Positions 53,286 through 61,847 of a DNA stretch of 64,000 nucleotides are shown piece after piece. The position numbers and the translations under genes are program-made. The DNA is from Tenacibaculum aiptasiae (GTDB lineage: Bacteria; Bacteroidota; Bacteroidia; Flavobacteriales; Flavobacteriaceae), in assembly GCF_008806755.1 (NCBI RefSeq), contig NZ_WAAU01000012.1:220-64219 (forward strand). The letters run 5' to 3'. The notes under the pieces were generated by a model. It was not told where the DNA came from. It saw nothing but the letters and a program-made list of their open reading frames with translations, and searched no databases. Positions within the stretch are counted from its first letter, which is position 1. The number at the start of each line of letters is the position of its first letter.

Positions 53286-54769
53286 TAGATTATACTTTAA
53301 ATAAAATAATCGAACGAGTATTCTCGAATTATTTAGACAGTTCTTCAAAAAGAGCACTCGAACAAGATATAAAAATACACCTAGTCAATTCTTATGAAAG
53401 ATTTAGGCTGACTAAAAATTTATTATTTAGAAATGAACCAATAGATTTTTATTCCAATTATCTTCCTCTAACTTTAAAAGGTGACAATAATTTTATAAGA
53501 ATAAAGAACCCTATTGAAATAATTGATAATTTTCACAAAACTGTAATCTTAGGCAAAGCTGGAAGTGGAAAAACAACTTTATTAAAATATATTCTACTAA
53601 AATCAATTGATAACAGTAATATAATTCCTATATACTTAGAATTACGAAATTTTGTCTCTGAAAAAAACAATTTCGAAAAATTTGTCTGTGACATACTTAG
53701 TGAAAACTATAGTAATGAAATAAAAAAACTCTTTAATAGCGGTAAATTTCTTTTCCTATTTGACGGTTTTGACGAGATAAATTATACACAAGGAAGAGAT
53801 ACAATAGAACAAATTCAAAAATTCATTACTAAATACAGTAAGAACAAATTTATTATTACATCCAGACCAGGAACAAATGTGGAAAGTCTTGATCAATTTC
53901 GAATTTATGAAATAGCACCTTTGAATGTTAATGATGTTTCTCTTTACATCGAGAGACTAGAACTCTCAAATCATAAAAAAGAAATTTTTTATAATTCCAT
54001 AAGGCAAGATTCAAATTTCGAACAGTATCTTAGTACACCATTATTTCTTTCTATATATATCAACTATATTGTTAGTCAAAATGAGTTAAATATTCCTAAA
54101 AACAAATCAATATTTTTTAGGAATATCATTGATACCTTGTTTTCGAAACATGATTCAATAAGCAAATTGGGTTATGTACGAAATAAATTATCTGGTCTTA
54201 ATAAAGATGAGTTAGAGTATGTTTCTATATTGCTTGCATTTAGGGCTTTGATTACATCTAAACATATGTTCACTAAGGACAATTTAATAACTGAATTAGA
54301 ATTAATTAAAAGAAATCAGAAAATTGAATTTGAGAATGAAAAACTAATTTATGATTTGACCATCACAGTAAATATATTGGTTCTTAGTACTGATTATTAT
54401 TCATTTCCTCACATATTACTTTTAGAATATTTAGCATCTCTTTTTATCTCAAGGTTACCCAATAACACAAAGCAATCGTTTTATGGAAAAATATTAAAAA
54501 ATAATCAAATTCAATTGAGCCCAAGTTTATTAAATTTTCTTTATGAATTGGATAAACAAGCGTTTCTCAAAGGCTTTTTAATACCTGTAATGGAAGACTA
54601 CAATTTTAGTTACTCTAATGGGCATTTGGAAATGATTGTTGATGAATTTATTAAGTTTAATTTTAAAACCAATAATAAGTCTATCAGTCGAAATTCTCTA
54701 TTGAATGAATTTTACCGAATGGTAAAAATGGAAGATGATAATGAGTTAGGAGAACTATTTTCAATGTAA
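53282..54769 (+). CDS. NACHT-domain NTPase, probable anti-phage ATPase
   Basis: 495 aa. The NACHT module has a P-loop LGKAGSGKTTLL (G91-T98), a Walker B-like FLFLFDGFDEI with D161, D164 and E165, sensor IITSRPG (about 198-204), and LNVNDVSLYIERL at the start of the helical part. A short N-terminal domain (1-70) and a C-terminal helical region (about 250-495) with no clear leucine-rich or TPR repeats complete it. Bacterial NACHT proteins are known anti-phage STAND ATPases. It is coupled to the pentapeptide-repeat gene as one cassette. Confidence 0.85.
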   Translation: MIDYTLNKIIERVFSNYLDSSSKRALEQDIKIHLVNSYERFRLTKNLLFRNEPIDFYSNYLPLTLKGDNNFIRIKNPIEIIDNFHKTVILGKAGSGKTTLLKYILLKSIDNSNIIPIYLELRNFVSEKNNFEKFVCDILSENYSNEIKKLFNSGKFLFLFDGFDEINYTQGRDTIEQIQKFITKYSKNKFIITSRPGTNVESLDQFRIYEIAPLNVNDVSLYIERLELSNHKKEIFYNSIRQDSNFEQYLSTPLFLSIYINYIVSQNELNIPKNKSIFFRNIIDTLFSKHDSISKLGYVRNKLSGLNKDELEYVSILLAFRALITSKHMFTKDNLITELELIKRNQKIEFENEKLIYDLTITVNILVLSTDYYSFPHILLLEYLASLFISRLPNNTKQSFYGKILKNNQIQLSPSLLNFLYELDKQAFLKGFLIPVMEDYNFSYSNGHLEMIVDEFIKFNFKTNNKSISRNSLLNEFYRMVKMEDDNELGELFSM

Positions 54770-54772
54770 AAA

Positions 54773-54912
54773 CTATGCCTAACAGCGTAATAAAAAATAA
54801 CGGTTTAAGTACTAAAAAAAGAATAAATAATATAAAAAGTCAGTTATAAACAGAAAAAGTTAGTGCTTAAAAAACCCGTTACTTTTCATATACAACCTCA
54901 TTATACATAAAC
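54773..54912 (+). repeat. Terminal element E23 at the right end of the array
   Basis: CTATGCCTAACAGCGTAATAA at the left is the mirror of the cassette's start. The right half (CCCGTTAC.. CATATACAACCTCATTATAC) has degenerated. No further cassette follows. Confidence 0.6.
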
Positions 54913-54924
54913 AAGAAAAACTAT

Positions 54925-54960
54925 AAAAGGCAGCCCAACAGCTGCCTTTTTATTTTTTTA
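54925..54960. terminator. Bidirectional terminator at the array/chromosome border
   Basis: AAAAGGCAGC-CCAACA-GCTGCCTTTT has a perfect 10-bp stem, with A on the left and a long T run on the right. It serves the cassette array on one side and the LytR gene on the other. Confidence 0.9.
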
Positions 54961-54974
54961 TTCATATCCTATCC

Positions 54975-55679
54975 CTACTTCCAAACCTTTAAAAAGTCTA
55001 ATTTATAGGTTTCGCTTATCGGAAACAGTTCCCCGTTAATATGTACTCTGCTGCCCTCTACATAAGTTATATGCGCTAGGTTTACAATATAGGATCTATG
55101 AATTCTATAAAAAGTGGTGGGAGACAAATCGTTTAACACATCTTTTAAGGCCCCATGTACCAATAACTTCCCATGGTTTTGAGTTACATACTTTACATAT
55201 TCACTTTCAGATTTAATATACAGTATCTCAGCAATAGGCACTCTATATTGTTTTTTACCAGAGCGAATCAATAAGGTTTCATCAGTAGTTTGAGCGTTTG
55301 TTTCCAGCACTTCTCTTTTCTGATACAGTTCTTTTACCTTTTCAACAGCACGTACAAAGCGATGGAACTCTATGGGTTTTAGTAAATAATCAATCGCGTT
55401 TAATTCAAAACCTTCCAAAGCATAGTCTCTATAGGCAGTGGTAAAAATAACTTTGGTATGATTGGGTTTTAAGAGTTTTATAAAATCGATTCCAGAAATA
55501 TCGGGCATCTGAATATCTAAGAATAAAATATCAATTCTATTCTCGTTTAACGTATCAAGGGCTTCCAAAGGAGATTTATAACTTCCTACTACCTGCATCC
55601 CTTTAATTTTAGTACAATAATTTTCGAGCAATCTCCTTGCAGGCTGCTCATCATCTATTATGACACAATTAAATACCAT
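54975..55679 (-). CDS. LytTR-family response regulator
   Basis: 234 aa. The receiver domain (1-120) has the acidic residues IIDDEQPA (8-15), the phosphoacceptor D55 in ILFLDIQMPDISG and LLKPIEF near 105. The LytTR DNA-binding domain (about 135-232) has RVPIAEILYIKSESEYVKYVT and FYRIHRSYIVNLAHI. It overlaps the sensor kinase gene by 11 bp. It should bind paired 9-bp direct repeats such as those at 56700-56730. Confidence 0.93.
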   Translation of the reverse strand: MVFNCVIIDDEQPARRLLENYCTKIKGMQVVGSYKSPLEALDTLNENRIDILFLDIQMPDISGIDFIKLLKPNHTKVIFTTAYRDYALEGFELNAIDYLLKPIEFHRFVRAVEKVKELYQKREVLETNAQTTDETLLIRSGKKQYRVPIAEILYIKSESEYVKYVTQNHGKLLVHGALKDVLNDLSPTTFYRIHRSYIVNLAHITYVEGSRVHINGELFPISETYKLDFLKVWK

Positions 55680-56655
55680 CTGTTTGTATTTTTAAACTCA
55701 CTTTATACACTTGGTTCTCGTTGGTTATTTGTAATGAATGTTTTTGAGGATACAATAACATCAATCGCCTCGTTACATTCTTAATACCAATCCCTCCTAC
55801 TTTATCCACTGTTTTTCCTTCAACAAAAGAACTCACACAGCTAAAATTAATTTCACTTTCGTTAGACGAAACTTCAATATGTACATACCCCTTGTCTACA
55901 TCTTCAATATTCCCATGCTTAAAGGCATTTTCAACAAAAGGCAATAATAACATGGGTGCAATGCTACTTCGCTCATCAACTTGATCGTGTATAAATGTAA
56001 TCCTGTGAATACGATCGTCTTTTAACTTAAATAAATCGATAAAGTTGGTAATATAAGTTACCTCACTCCTTAAAGACACATACTCATCCTTGTTACCATA
56101 CAAAGAATAATCTAACATTTTCGACAATTGCAAAATGGCTTCAGGTCCTTTAGGATTGTTATCTATAGTTAACGAATAGATATTATTCAAGGTATTGAAC
56201 AAAAAGTGTGGATTGATTTGCTGTATTAAGAAATTCTTTTCCGCTAAAATTCTCTTCTTCTCTTTCTCTTCTCTTTTCAACTCCTGATGATAGTTATGGA
56301 GGATTAACGCCACAAAAACACCTATAAAAGCAGGTACAGAATGTGCCATGAGGGTTTCAAAAATATCGTAACCACCACCAAAAACTTCCTCCGCTCCTTC
56401 CTCTAAAAGCGTATTGATAAAGGCTGCTAAAATGATTAAAACTAGATTAGACAGTATAAAAAGCACATACTCTTTAACATCTAGTAAAAAAGGAAACAAC
56501 AGCTTGGTATTCATACAAAAAGCAGCTAACTGAATTGTAAAGAAAATAGCCGTATGCTTTAAAGGGTTTTCAGTTTCTATTATAAAAGAAAACAAAAGGT
56601 ATAGTAACAAACTATAACCTGCCCATGCCAACATATTTTTAGTAAAAAACCTCAT
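55669..56655 (-). CDS. LytS/YehU-type sensor histidine kinase
   Basis: 328 aa. Four hydrophobic helices cover about 8-25, 35-55, 62-82 and 104-120. The His_kinase domain (PF06580 type) has the phosphoacceptor H150 in IQQINPHFLFNTLNNIYSL, and the ATPase part has LLLPFVENAFKHGN and GGIGIKNVTRRLMLLYP. It is coupled to the LytTR regulator and diverges from the porin operon. Confidence 0.92.
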   Translation of the reverse strand: MRFFTKNMLAWAGYSLLLYLLFSFIIETENPLKHTAIFFTIQLAAFCMNTKLLFPFLLDVKEYVLFILSNLVLIILAAFINTLLEEGAEEVFGGGYDIFETLMAHSVPAFIGVFVALILHNYHQELKREEKEKKRILAEKNFLIQQINPHFLFNTLNNIYSLTIDNNPKGPEAILQLSKMLDYSLYGNKDEYVSLRSEVTYITNFIDLFKLKDDRIHRITFIHDQVDERSSIAPMLLLPFVENAFKHGNIEDVDKGYVHIEVSSNESEINFSCVSSFVEGKTVDKVGGIGIKNVTRRLMLLYPQKHSLQITNENQVYKVSLKIQTDGI

Positions 56656-56699
56656 TTCTTTATCAAAAGTACTTTAAAACCATCAGTCTACATTCTAAT

Positions 56700-56730
56700 T
56701 TCAGCGAAACAGCCGAAAAATTCAGCGAAA
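56700..56730. promoter_or_regulatory. Candidate LytTR operator between the two-component and porin operons
   Basis: TTCAGCGAAA occurs at 56700-56709 and 56721-56730. The 9-bp core TCAGCGAAA repeats with a 12-bp gap, which is the known spacing for LytTR-domain binding. It lies 45 bp upstream of the kinase start and about 156 bp upstream of the porin gene. Confidence 0.6.
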
Positions 56731-56885
56731 TTAAAGTTAACTTAAATTAAGCAGCTATTCATCACTTTACTGATAAAAAACCGAGTTCTACAGAATTAGC
56801 GCTCACAGTTATTGAATCTTTTTTCTCAGTCTTTTCAACCTCTCGTTATTTGCACTTAATTAAAACAAGTCTAAATAAAAACTAA

Positions 56886-58220
56886 ATGAGGTTTCTAAAA
56901 AACATCCTTTTTGTGTCGTTAGCACTTACACTATCCGCAAATGCACAAGAGATAAACATTGACAGTTTAAAACAACAAATAAAAAAAGAATTAAGAGAAG
57001 AAGGAATTACTAAAAGCTCAAAAAGTTTGTTACGATGGCAGAACTTTAAGCTACGCGGTTATGGAGCAATTAACTACTACAACAATAACTTCGATACCAA
57101 TCCCAATGAAAAGAACAAAGTAGATCCAGAGCGTTTAAACGTATACTTAGATTATCATTTTACACCAAAAATTGCTTTAAAAACTGAGATAGAGTTTGAA
57201 CACGGAGGAACGGGTAGCACTTTAGAACTAGAAACCTTTGAAGAAGGTGGAGAATTTGAACACGAAGTAGAATCAGGTGGTGAAGTCAAGCTAGAACAGG
57301 TGTATATCAACTTCAACATCAACGAAAACCTAAACGTTAAGGTCGGACGCTTTAAAGTACAGTTCGGATTGGCACAAAACTTAGATACTCCAGACGAATA
57401 CTTTACATCGTACAGACCCGAAATGGAAAATCAGTTATTGCCTTTAGGGTGGTACGAAACTGGTATAGATGTATACGGTTCTTTCTTTAAAGGAAAACTA
57501 CGATACCATGTTGCCTTGGTAAACGGATTGGACGGTACTGGATTCAACTCACAAAACTTTATTAGAGACGGTCACCAAACACGTTTTGAAATGATGAATG
57601 CCGAGAACTTTGCCATCTCTACTCGTTTAGACTATAAGTTTGGAAAACACAAAAATACCTTTGTTGGTTTTTCTACCTATTACGGAAACACCAGTGGTAA
57701 CAGACCTAAAACCGACATTGATGTTGATGCTTTCTTAACCATGCTAGAAGGACATTTCTCGTATAACGAACATCCGCTACGAATTGCTACTACTGCTATT
57801 TGGGGGAACTTAGGAAACTCAGAAATTGTAAGTTTTTTTAACTCAAACCTATCCAACAACCTTGGCGTTAGAAGAACTCCAGTAGGAAAAAATGCTTTAG
57901 GATTTGCTGCTGAAGTTGGATACGACATCTTACCATTTTTTACCAAACAAACCAGTCAAATGATGTTATACCCATTTGTACGATATGACTACTACGATAC
58001 TATGCAAACAGTTGCCAACGGAATTACTGACAATCCAAGATGGGAACGAAATGTAATTACAGGAGGATTCAACTGGTTTGTACATCCTAAGATTATTATC
58101 AAAGCACATTATTCAGAAAGAAAACTGGGGGCTAAAAATATTGATCCTGTTACGGGGAATCAACTATCCAACAACCAAATAGACAAAATATTTTCAACAG
58201 GTATTGGATTCACTTTTTAA
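56886..58220 (+). CDS. Outer-membrane porin (OprP/OprO-like)
   Basis: 444 aa. A signal peptide (1-20, ending ANAQ) and a short coiled helix (INIDSLKQQIKKELREEG) precede a beta-barrel with KLRGYGAINYYNN, NVYLDYHFTPKIALKTEIEFEHGG, EQVYINFNINENLNVKVGRFKVQFGLAQNLDTPDEYFT and a final GIGFTF. The VGRFKVQFG motif is typical of phosphate-selective-type porins (O/P family). It heads the imelysin operon and may supply small substrates such as metal complexes across the outer membrane. Confidence 0.8.
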   Translation: MRFLKNILFVSLALTLSANAQEINIDSLKQQIKKELREEGITKSSKSLLRWQNFKLRGYGAINYYNNNFDTNPNEKNKVDPERLNVYLDYHFTPKIALKTEIEFEHGGTGSTLELETFEEGGEFEHEVESGGEVKLEQVYINFNINENLNVKVGRFKVQFGLAQNLDTPDEYFTSYRPEMENQLLPLGWYETGIDVYGSFFKGKLRYHVALVNGLDGTGFNSQNFIRDGHQTRFEMMNAENFAISTRLDYKFGKHKNTFVGFSTYYGNTSGNRPKTDIDVDAFLTMLEGHFSYNEHPLRIATTAIWGNLGNSEIVSFFNSNLSNNLGVRRTPVGKNALGFAAEVGYDILPFFTKQTSQMMLYPFVRYDYYDTMQTVANGITDNPRWERNVITGGFNWFVHPKIIIKAHYSERKLGAKNIDPVTGNQLSNNQIDKIFSTGIGFTF

Positions 58221-58238
58221 ACATTAAAAAAACGCGAA

Positions 58239-59291
58239 ATGAACACACAATTTGTAAAAAAAACATCCATTTTATTAATCGCACTTGGGCTATTTGCCTC
58301 ATGTAGCAGCGATAATACGAGTAATGCTTTTAACAATCAAAAAGACTATGCTACGGAAATAACAAACATTACTAACAATGTAATTATTACTACGTATAAC
58401 AATTTAAACAATAAAGCGCAAGCCATGGTAACGTTAGCACAAACATTTACCGTTGCAAATGCTACTGGTTTAGAAAGTTTAAGACAATCGTGGAGAGATG
58501 CAAGAGAGCCTTGGGAGCAATCGGAAGGTTTCTTATACGGTCCAGTAGATACGGAAGGAATTGACCCAGCTATAGATTCTTGGCCATTAGATTTAACATT
58601 TTTAAATACTGTTTTAGGAGGTACCGATCCTATTACTGATGCATTTTTAGCGAGTCAGAATAACAACGCCAAAGGTTTTCATACCATTGAATACTTATTA
58701 TGGGGAATAGATGGAAATAAAACTGCAGCAGACTTTACAACGAGAGAAATTGAATACTTAAAAGCAGCTACTAAAGACTTACAGAACAATACCCAAGCTT
58801 TATACGACGGATGGATTGCTACTTCTGGTAATTTTTCAGCACAATTCTTAAGCTTACCATCAACTAACTATGCATCACAAAAAAATGTATTACAAGAAAT
58901 TACAGACGGGGTTTCTATTATTGCTGATGAAGTTGCGAATGCAAAAATTGAAGTTCCATTAAACGGAAACTCAGGTAATGCTGCTCCAGACCAAGAAGAG
59001 TCGCGTTTTGCGCACAACTCTAAGGCAGATTTTGTAAACAATATGAAAAGTATTCAAAACATCTACTTAGGAGGTTTATCTACTGTAGTTGCTGCTTCTA
59101 ATAGCGCTTTAGACACTACGATTAAAACACAAATAACAGATGCAATTGATGCCATCAACGCCATTCCTGGAACTTTTACAGATGCTATAATCAACAACAG
59201 ATCGGCAGTACAAAATGCACAAATGAAGGTAAACACATTATTCAATACAACTGAAAATGAGTTAAAGCCTTTTATGAATTCATTGAATTAA
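58239..59291 (+). CDS. Imelysin-family (M75) lipoprotein
   Basis: 350 aa. The lipobox is LFASC (C22). The imelysin GxHxxE motif is present as GFHTIE (G146, H148, E151). The AREPWEQSEGFLYGPVDTEGIDPAIDSWPLD segment is also typical. Imelysins are EfeO-like periplasmic or surface proteins linked to iron uptake; peptidase activity is doubtful. It lies 18 bp after the porin gene, in the usual porin-imelysin-di-heme order. Confidence 0.9.
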   Translation: MNTQFVKKTSILLIALGLFASCSSDNTSNAFNNQKDYATEITNITNNVIITTYNNLNNKAQAMVTLAQTFTVANATGLESLRQSWRDAREPWEQSEGFLYGPVDTEGIDPAIDSWPLDLTFLNTVLGGTDPITDAFLASQNNNAKGFHTIEYLLWGIDGNKTAADFTTREIEYLKAATKDLQNNTQALYDGWIATSGNFSAQFLSLPSTNYASQKNVLQEITDGVSIIADEVANAKIEVPLNGNSGNAAPDQEESRFAHNSKADFVNNMKSIQNIYLGGLSTVVAASNSALDTTIKTQITDAIDAINAIPGTFTDAIINNRSAVQNAQMKVNTLFNTTENELKPFMNSLN

Positions 59292-59294
59292 TAA

Positions 59295-59322
59295 AAAAGA
59301 GGAGATTCATTGCTCCTCTTTT
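59295..59322 (+). terminator. Terminator-like hairpin inside the operon
   Basis: AAAAGAGGAG-ATTCATTG-CTCCTCTTTT forms a perfect 10-bp stem followed by few T, between the imelysin and di-heme genes. It may reduce downstream expression. Confidence 0.6.
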
Positions 59323-59343
59323 CACAAAAACTAACAAAAACAA

Positions 59344-60702
59344 GTGAAAAAATTATTATTAATTACATGTATAACGCTTATTATTAGCTGTTCTGATGAA
59401 CCCGCTACTAATGAATATACTCCTTTAACGGATTTGACTGAGAGGGAATTGGCAGGAGGAGAAACAACAATCTTTTCTTCAACATCCTTCGCTTTTGAGA
59501 ATCCAGCAGCCAATCTTACTGGGTTAAATTTAGATTTACACCTAGCTGGAGATGCAGAATTTGAAAATACATTTGTTACCGCTGGTTCGCCAATAAACCC
59601 TGGTTTAGGACCTCGATTCAACAATACCAATTGTGTTGCTTGTCACCCAAGAGACGGTCGTGCTGCTTTTCCAACAAACGTAAATGCAGTTAGCGGATTA
59701 CTTTACAGAATCTCTTTAGGCAACGATCCTGCAACGGGACCTATAGCCGTTCCTAACTATGGAACACAAGCTCAAAACCAAAGTGTGATTGGTTTTGTAC
59801 CTGAAATGGATTATAAAGTAACTTGGCAAGAACACAACGAAGTTTTAGCAGACGGAACTGTAGTAACGCTGAGAAAGCCTACATTTAGCTACGAAAACCC
59901 GTACATGCCTATACCATCAGGAATTAAAATTTCTGCTCGTATTGCGCCTCCTGTATTTGGTTTAGGACTCTTAGAAGCCATACCTGAAAACGACATACTA
60001 GCCTTAGCCGATGAAAATGATGTGGATGGTGATGGTATATCTGGAAAAGCAAACTATGTGATCAATCCAGAAACAGGCGCTAAAGAATTAGGGCGATTTG
60101 GTTGGAAAGCCAATACTTCTAACCTAAGAATACAATCGGCAGCAGCTTATCATGAAGATATGGGAATTACCAATGAAATCTTTTCAAAAGACATTCCAAA
60201 AGATGGCTTTGCCGATGATCCTGAAATAACTCCAGAAGTTTTAAATCAAGTTACTGTGTATTGTCAAACTTTAGCAGTACCAGCCGCTAGAAATATAACC
60301 GACGAAAAGGTACAAAGAGGTGCTACTATTTTTAATCAAATCAACTGTGCTTCGTGTCATACGCCTAAACAGCAAACACAAACAGCATCCATAAGTGCCT
60401 TGGCAAATCAAACTATATGGCCATATACAGATATGTTGTTACACGATATGGGTGATGGTTTGGCTGATAACCGTGGGGATTTCTTGGCAAACGGAAAAGA
60501 ATGGAAAACACGCCCTTTATGGGGAATTGGTTTAACTCAAGTAGTTAACGGACATACGAACTTTTTACATGACGGTAGAGCTCGAAACATTACCGAAGCC
60601 ATACTTTGGCATGATGGAGAAGCAAAACAGTCAAAAGAAGCATTTAAACAATTAACTAAAAAAGATAGAGATGAGTTATTAGCATTCATTAACTCGCTTT
60701 AA
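59344..60702 (+). CDS. Di-heme oxidoreductase (thiol oxidoreductase family) lipoprotein
   Basis: 452 aa from a GTG start. The lipobox is ISCS (C16). Two heme c motifs are visible: CVACH (C97-H101) and CASCH (C335-H339). The region FVTAGSPINPGLGPRFNNTNCVACHPRDGRAAFP and the C-terminal DMGDGLADNRGDFLANGKEWKTRPLWGIGLTQ fit the DHOR (DUF1111) family of di-heme peroxidase-like proteins that accompany imelysin genes. Confidence 0.9.
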   Translation: MKKLLLITCITLIISCSDEPATNEYTPLTDLTERELAGGETTIFSSTSFAFENPAANLTGLNLDLHLAGDAEFENTFVTAGSPINPGLGPRFNNTNCVACHPRDGRAAFPTNVNAVSGLLYRISLGNDPATGPIAVPNYGTQAQNQSVIGFVPEMDYKVTWQEHNEVLADGTVVTLRKPTFSYENPYMPIPSGIKISARIAPPVFGLGLLEAIPENDILALADENDVDGDGISGKANYVINPETGAKELGRFGWKANTSNLRIQSAAAYHEDMGITNEIFSKDIPKDGFADDPEITPEVLNQVTVYCQTLAVPAARNITDEKVQRGATIFNQINCASCHTPKQQTQTASISALANQTIWPYTDMLLHDMGDGLADNRGDFLANGKEWKTRPLWGIGLTQVVNGHTNFLHDGRARNITEAILWHDGEAKQSKEAFKQLTKKDRDELLAFINSL

Positions 60703-60731
60703 TCGTAACTTTTTATTTTTATTTAGATTTG

Positions 60732-60767
60732 GAAGAGGTTCACGTTTATTTGTGGCCTCTTTCTTTT
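60732..60767 (+). terminator. Terminator-like hairpin after the di-heme gene
   Basis: AAGAGG (60733-60738) pairs with CCTCTT (60756-60761), and CAC/GTG pairs further in; a TCTTTTATTT stretch follows. Confidence 0.55.
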
Positions 60768-60850
60768 ATTTACTGAAAAATTAAAGCAACTCATTGATTT
60801 TTTTTGAAATCCCAAAACTCAAGTAGGTATTTAGCTAAAAAATAAAAACC

Positions 60851-61837
60851 ATGTTAAAGTATCTATTTGTAAAAGTATTCGTTTTTTTCAGTCTTATCTC
60901 ATTGGTGACATCCTGTTCAAGTGATCCTGGATATATTCCAGCTCCTGATACAGTAACCTTTGGTCAGAAACTATCCGATTATAATATCTACCAAGGTACT
61001 ATAGTAGATTTAACTCCTACTACAGATTATCATTTAATCGAATTGTCTTCTTCATTATTTGTTAACTACTCAGAAAAGCAACGCTTGATAAAGCTTCCTG
61101 CAGGAACTAAAATTACTAAAGTAGACAATGGAATTCCTAATTTTCCTAACGGTACCATCTTAGTTAAAACATTCTATTACTACAAAGACAAACGTAAGCC
61201 TAGCTTAGGAAAAAAAGTAATAGAAACCAGACTTTTAATCAAAGAAGCTGACATGTGGAATGTTGCCACCTATGTTTGGAATGATGCTCAAACGGAAGCT
61301 GTTTTAAACCTTAATGGAGTAAGTAAAAACGTATCGTGGATTGATGCAAATGGTAATAGTAAAACAGTAAAATATCAAGTACCCACAGAGCAGAACTGTA
61401 CTACTTGTCACCAAAAAACCTCAACAGTAGCACCTTTAGGACCTACATTAAGTAATATGAATATTGAGGTTACCAGAAACAATACAGCTATAAATCAATT
61501 ACAACATTTTCAGGATGCAGGGTTAATGGATAATTTCAATCATACGCAAATACCAACATTACCCGATTATTTTAATCCGTCATATACTATTGCAGAAAGA
61601 GGAAGAGCTTATTTTGAAATGAACTGTGCCCACTGTCATAATCCAGCAGGTTTTCCAAAAGCAGCAAAAAAAGGATATGATTTCAGGTATACTACTCCCC
61701 TTTCTCAAACGAGAATTCCTTCAAAAAAAGGAAAAATCAGCGGTGTAATTGCTTCTGGTGAAATGCCTTGGATTGGTACAAATACCTTAGATGTTGAAGG
61801 ATACGATGTCGTAAAACAATACTTAAACAGCTTATAA
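60851..61837 (+). CDS. Di-heme c-type cytochrome lipoprotein (TIGR03806-like)
   Basis: 328 aa. The lipobox is VTSC (C24). Two heme c motifs occur as CTTCH (C183-H187) and CAHCH (C259-H263). The pattern FGQKLSDYNIYQGTIVDLTPTTDYHLIELSSSLFVNYSEKQRLIKLPAGTKI and WNDAQTEAVLNL fits the HNE_0200/SO2930 family of di-heme cytochromes. It is part of the porin-imelysin operon and probably carries electrons to the di-heme oxidoreductase. Confidence 0.85.
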   Translation: MLKYLFVKVFVFFSLISLVTSCSSDPGYIPAPDTVTFGQKLSDYNIYQGTIVDLTPTTDYHLIELSSSLFVNYSEKQRLIKLPAGTKITKVDNGIPNFPNGTILVKTFYYYKDKRKPSLGKKVIETRLLIKEADMWNVATYVWNDAQTEAVLNLNGVSKNVSWIDANGNSKTVKYQVPTEQNCTTCHQKTSTVAPLGPTLSNMNIEVTRNNTAINQLQHFQDAGLMDNFNHTQIPTLPDYFNPSYTIAERGRAYFEMNCAHCHNPAGFPKAAKKGYDFRYTTPLSQTRIPSKKGKISGVIASGEMPWIGTNTLDVEGYDVVKQYLNSL

Positions 61838-61847
61838 ACAACAACTA

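Noticed and set aside
32470-54912. Insertion sequences or miniature transposons as the explanation for the repeated elements
   Set aside because: No transposase and no target-site duplications were seen, and the start/end pairing is within each gene unit rather than within each element. MITE origin of the internal 41-bp or type B core parts is still possible.
32470-54912. A prophage or conjugative element
   Set aside because: There are no capsid, tail, portal, relaxase or mating genes; the genes are small, unrelated and all on one strand.
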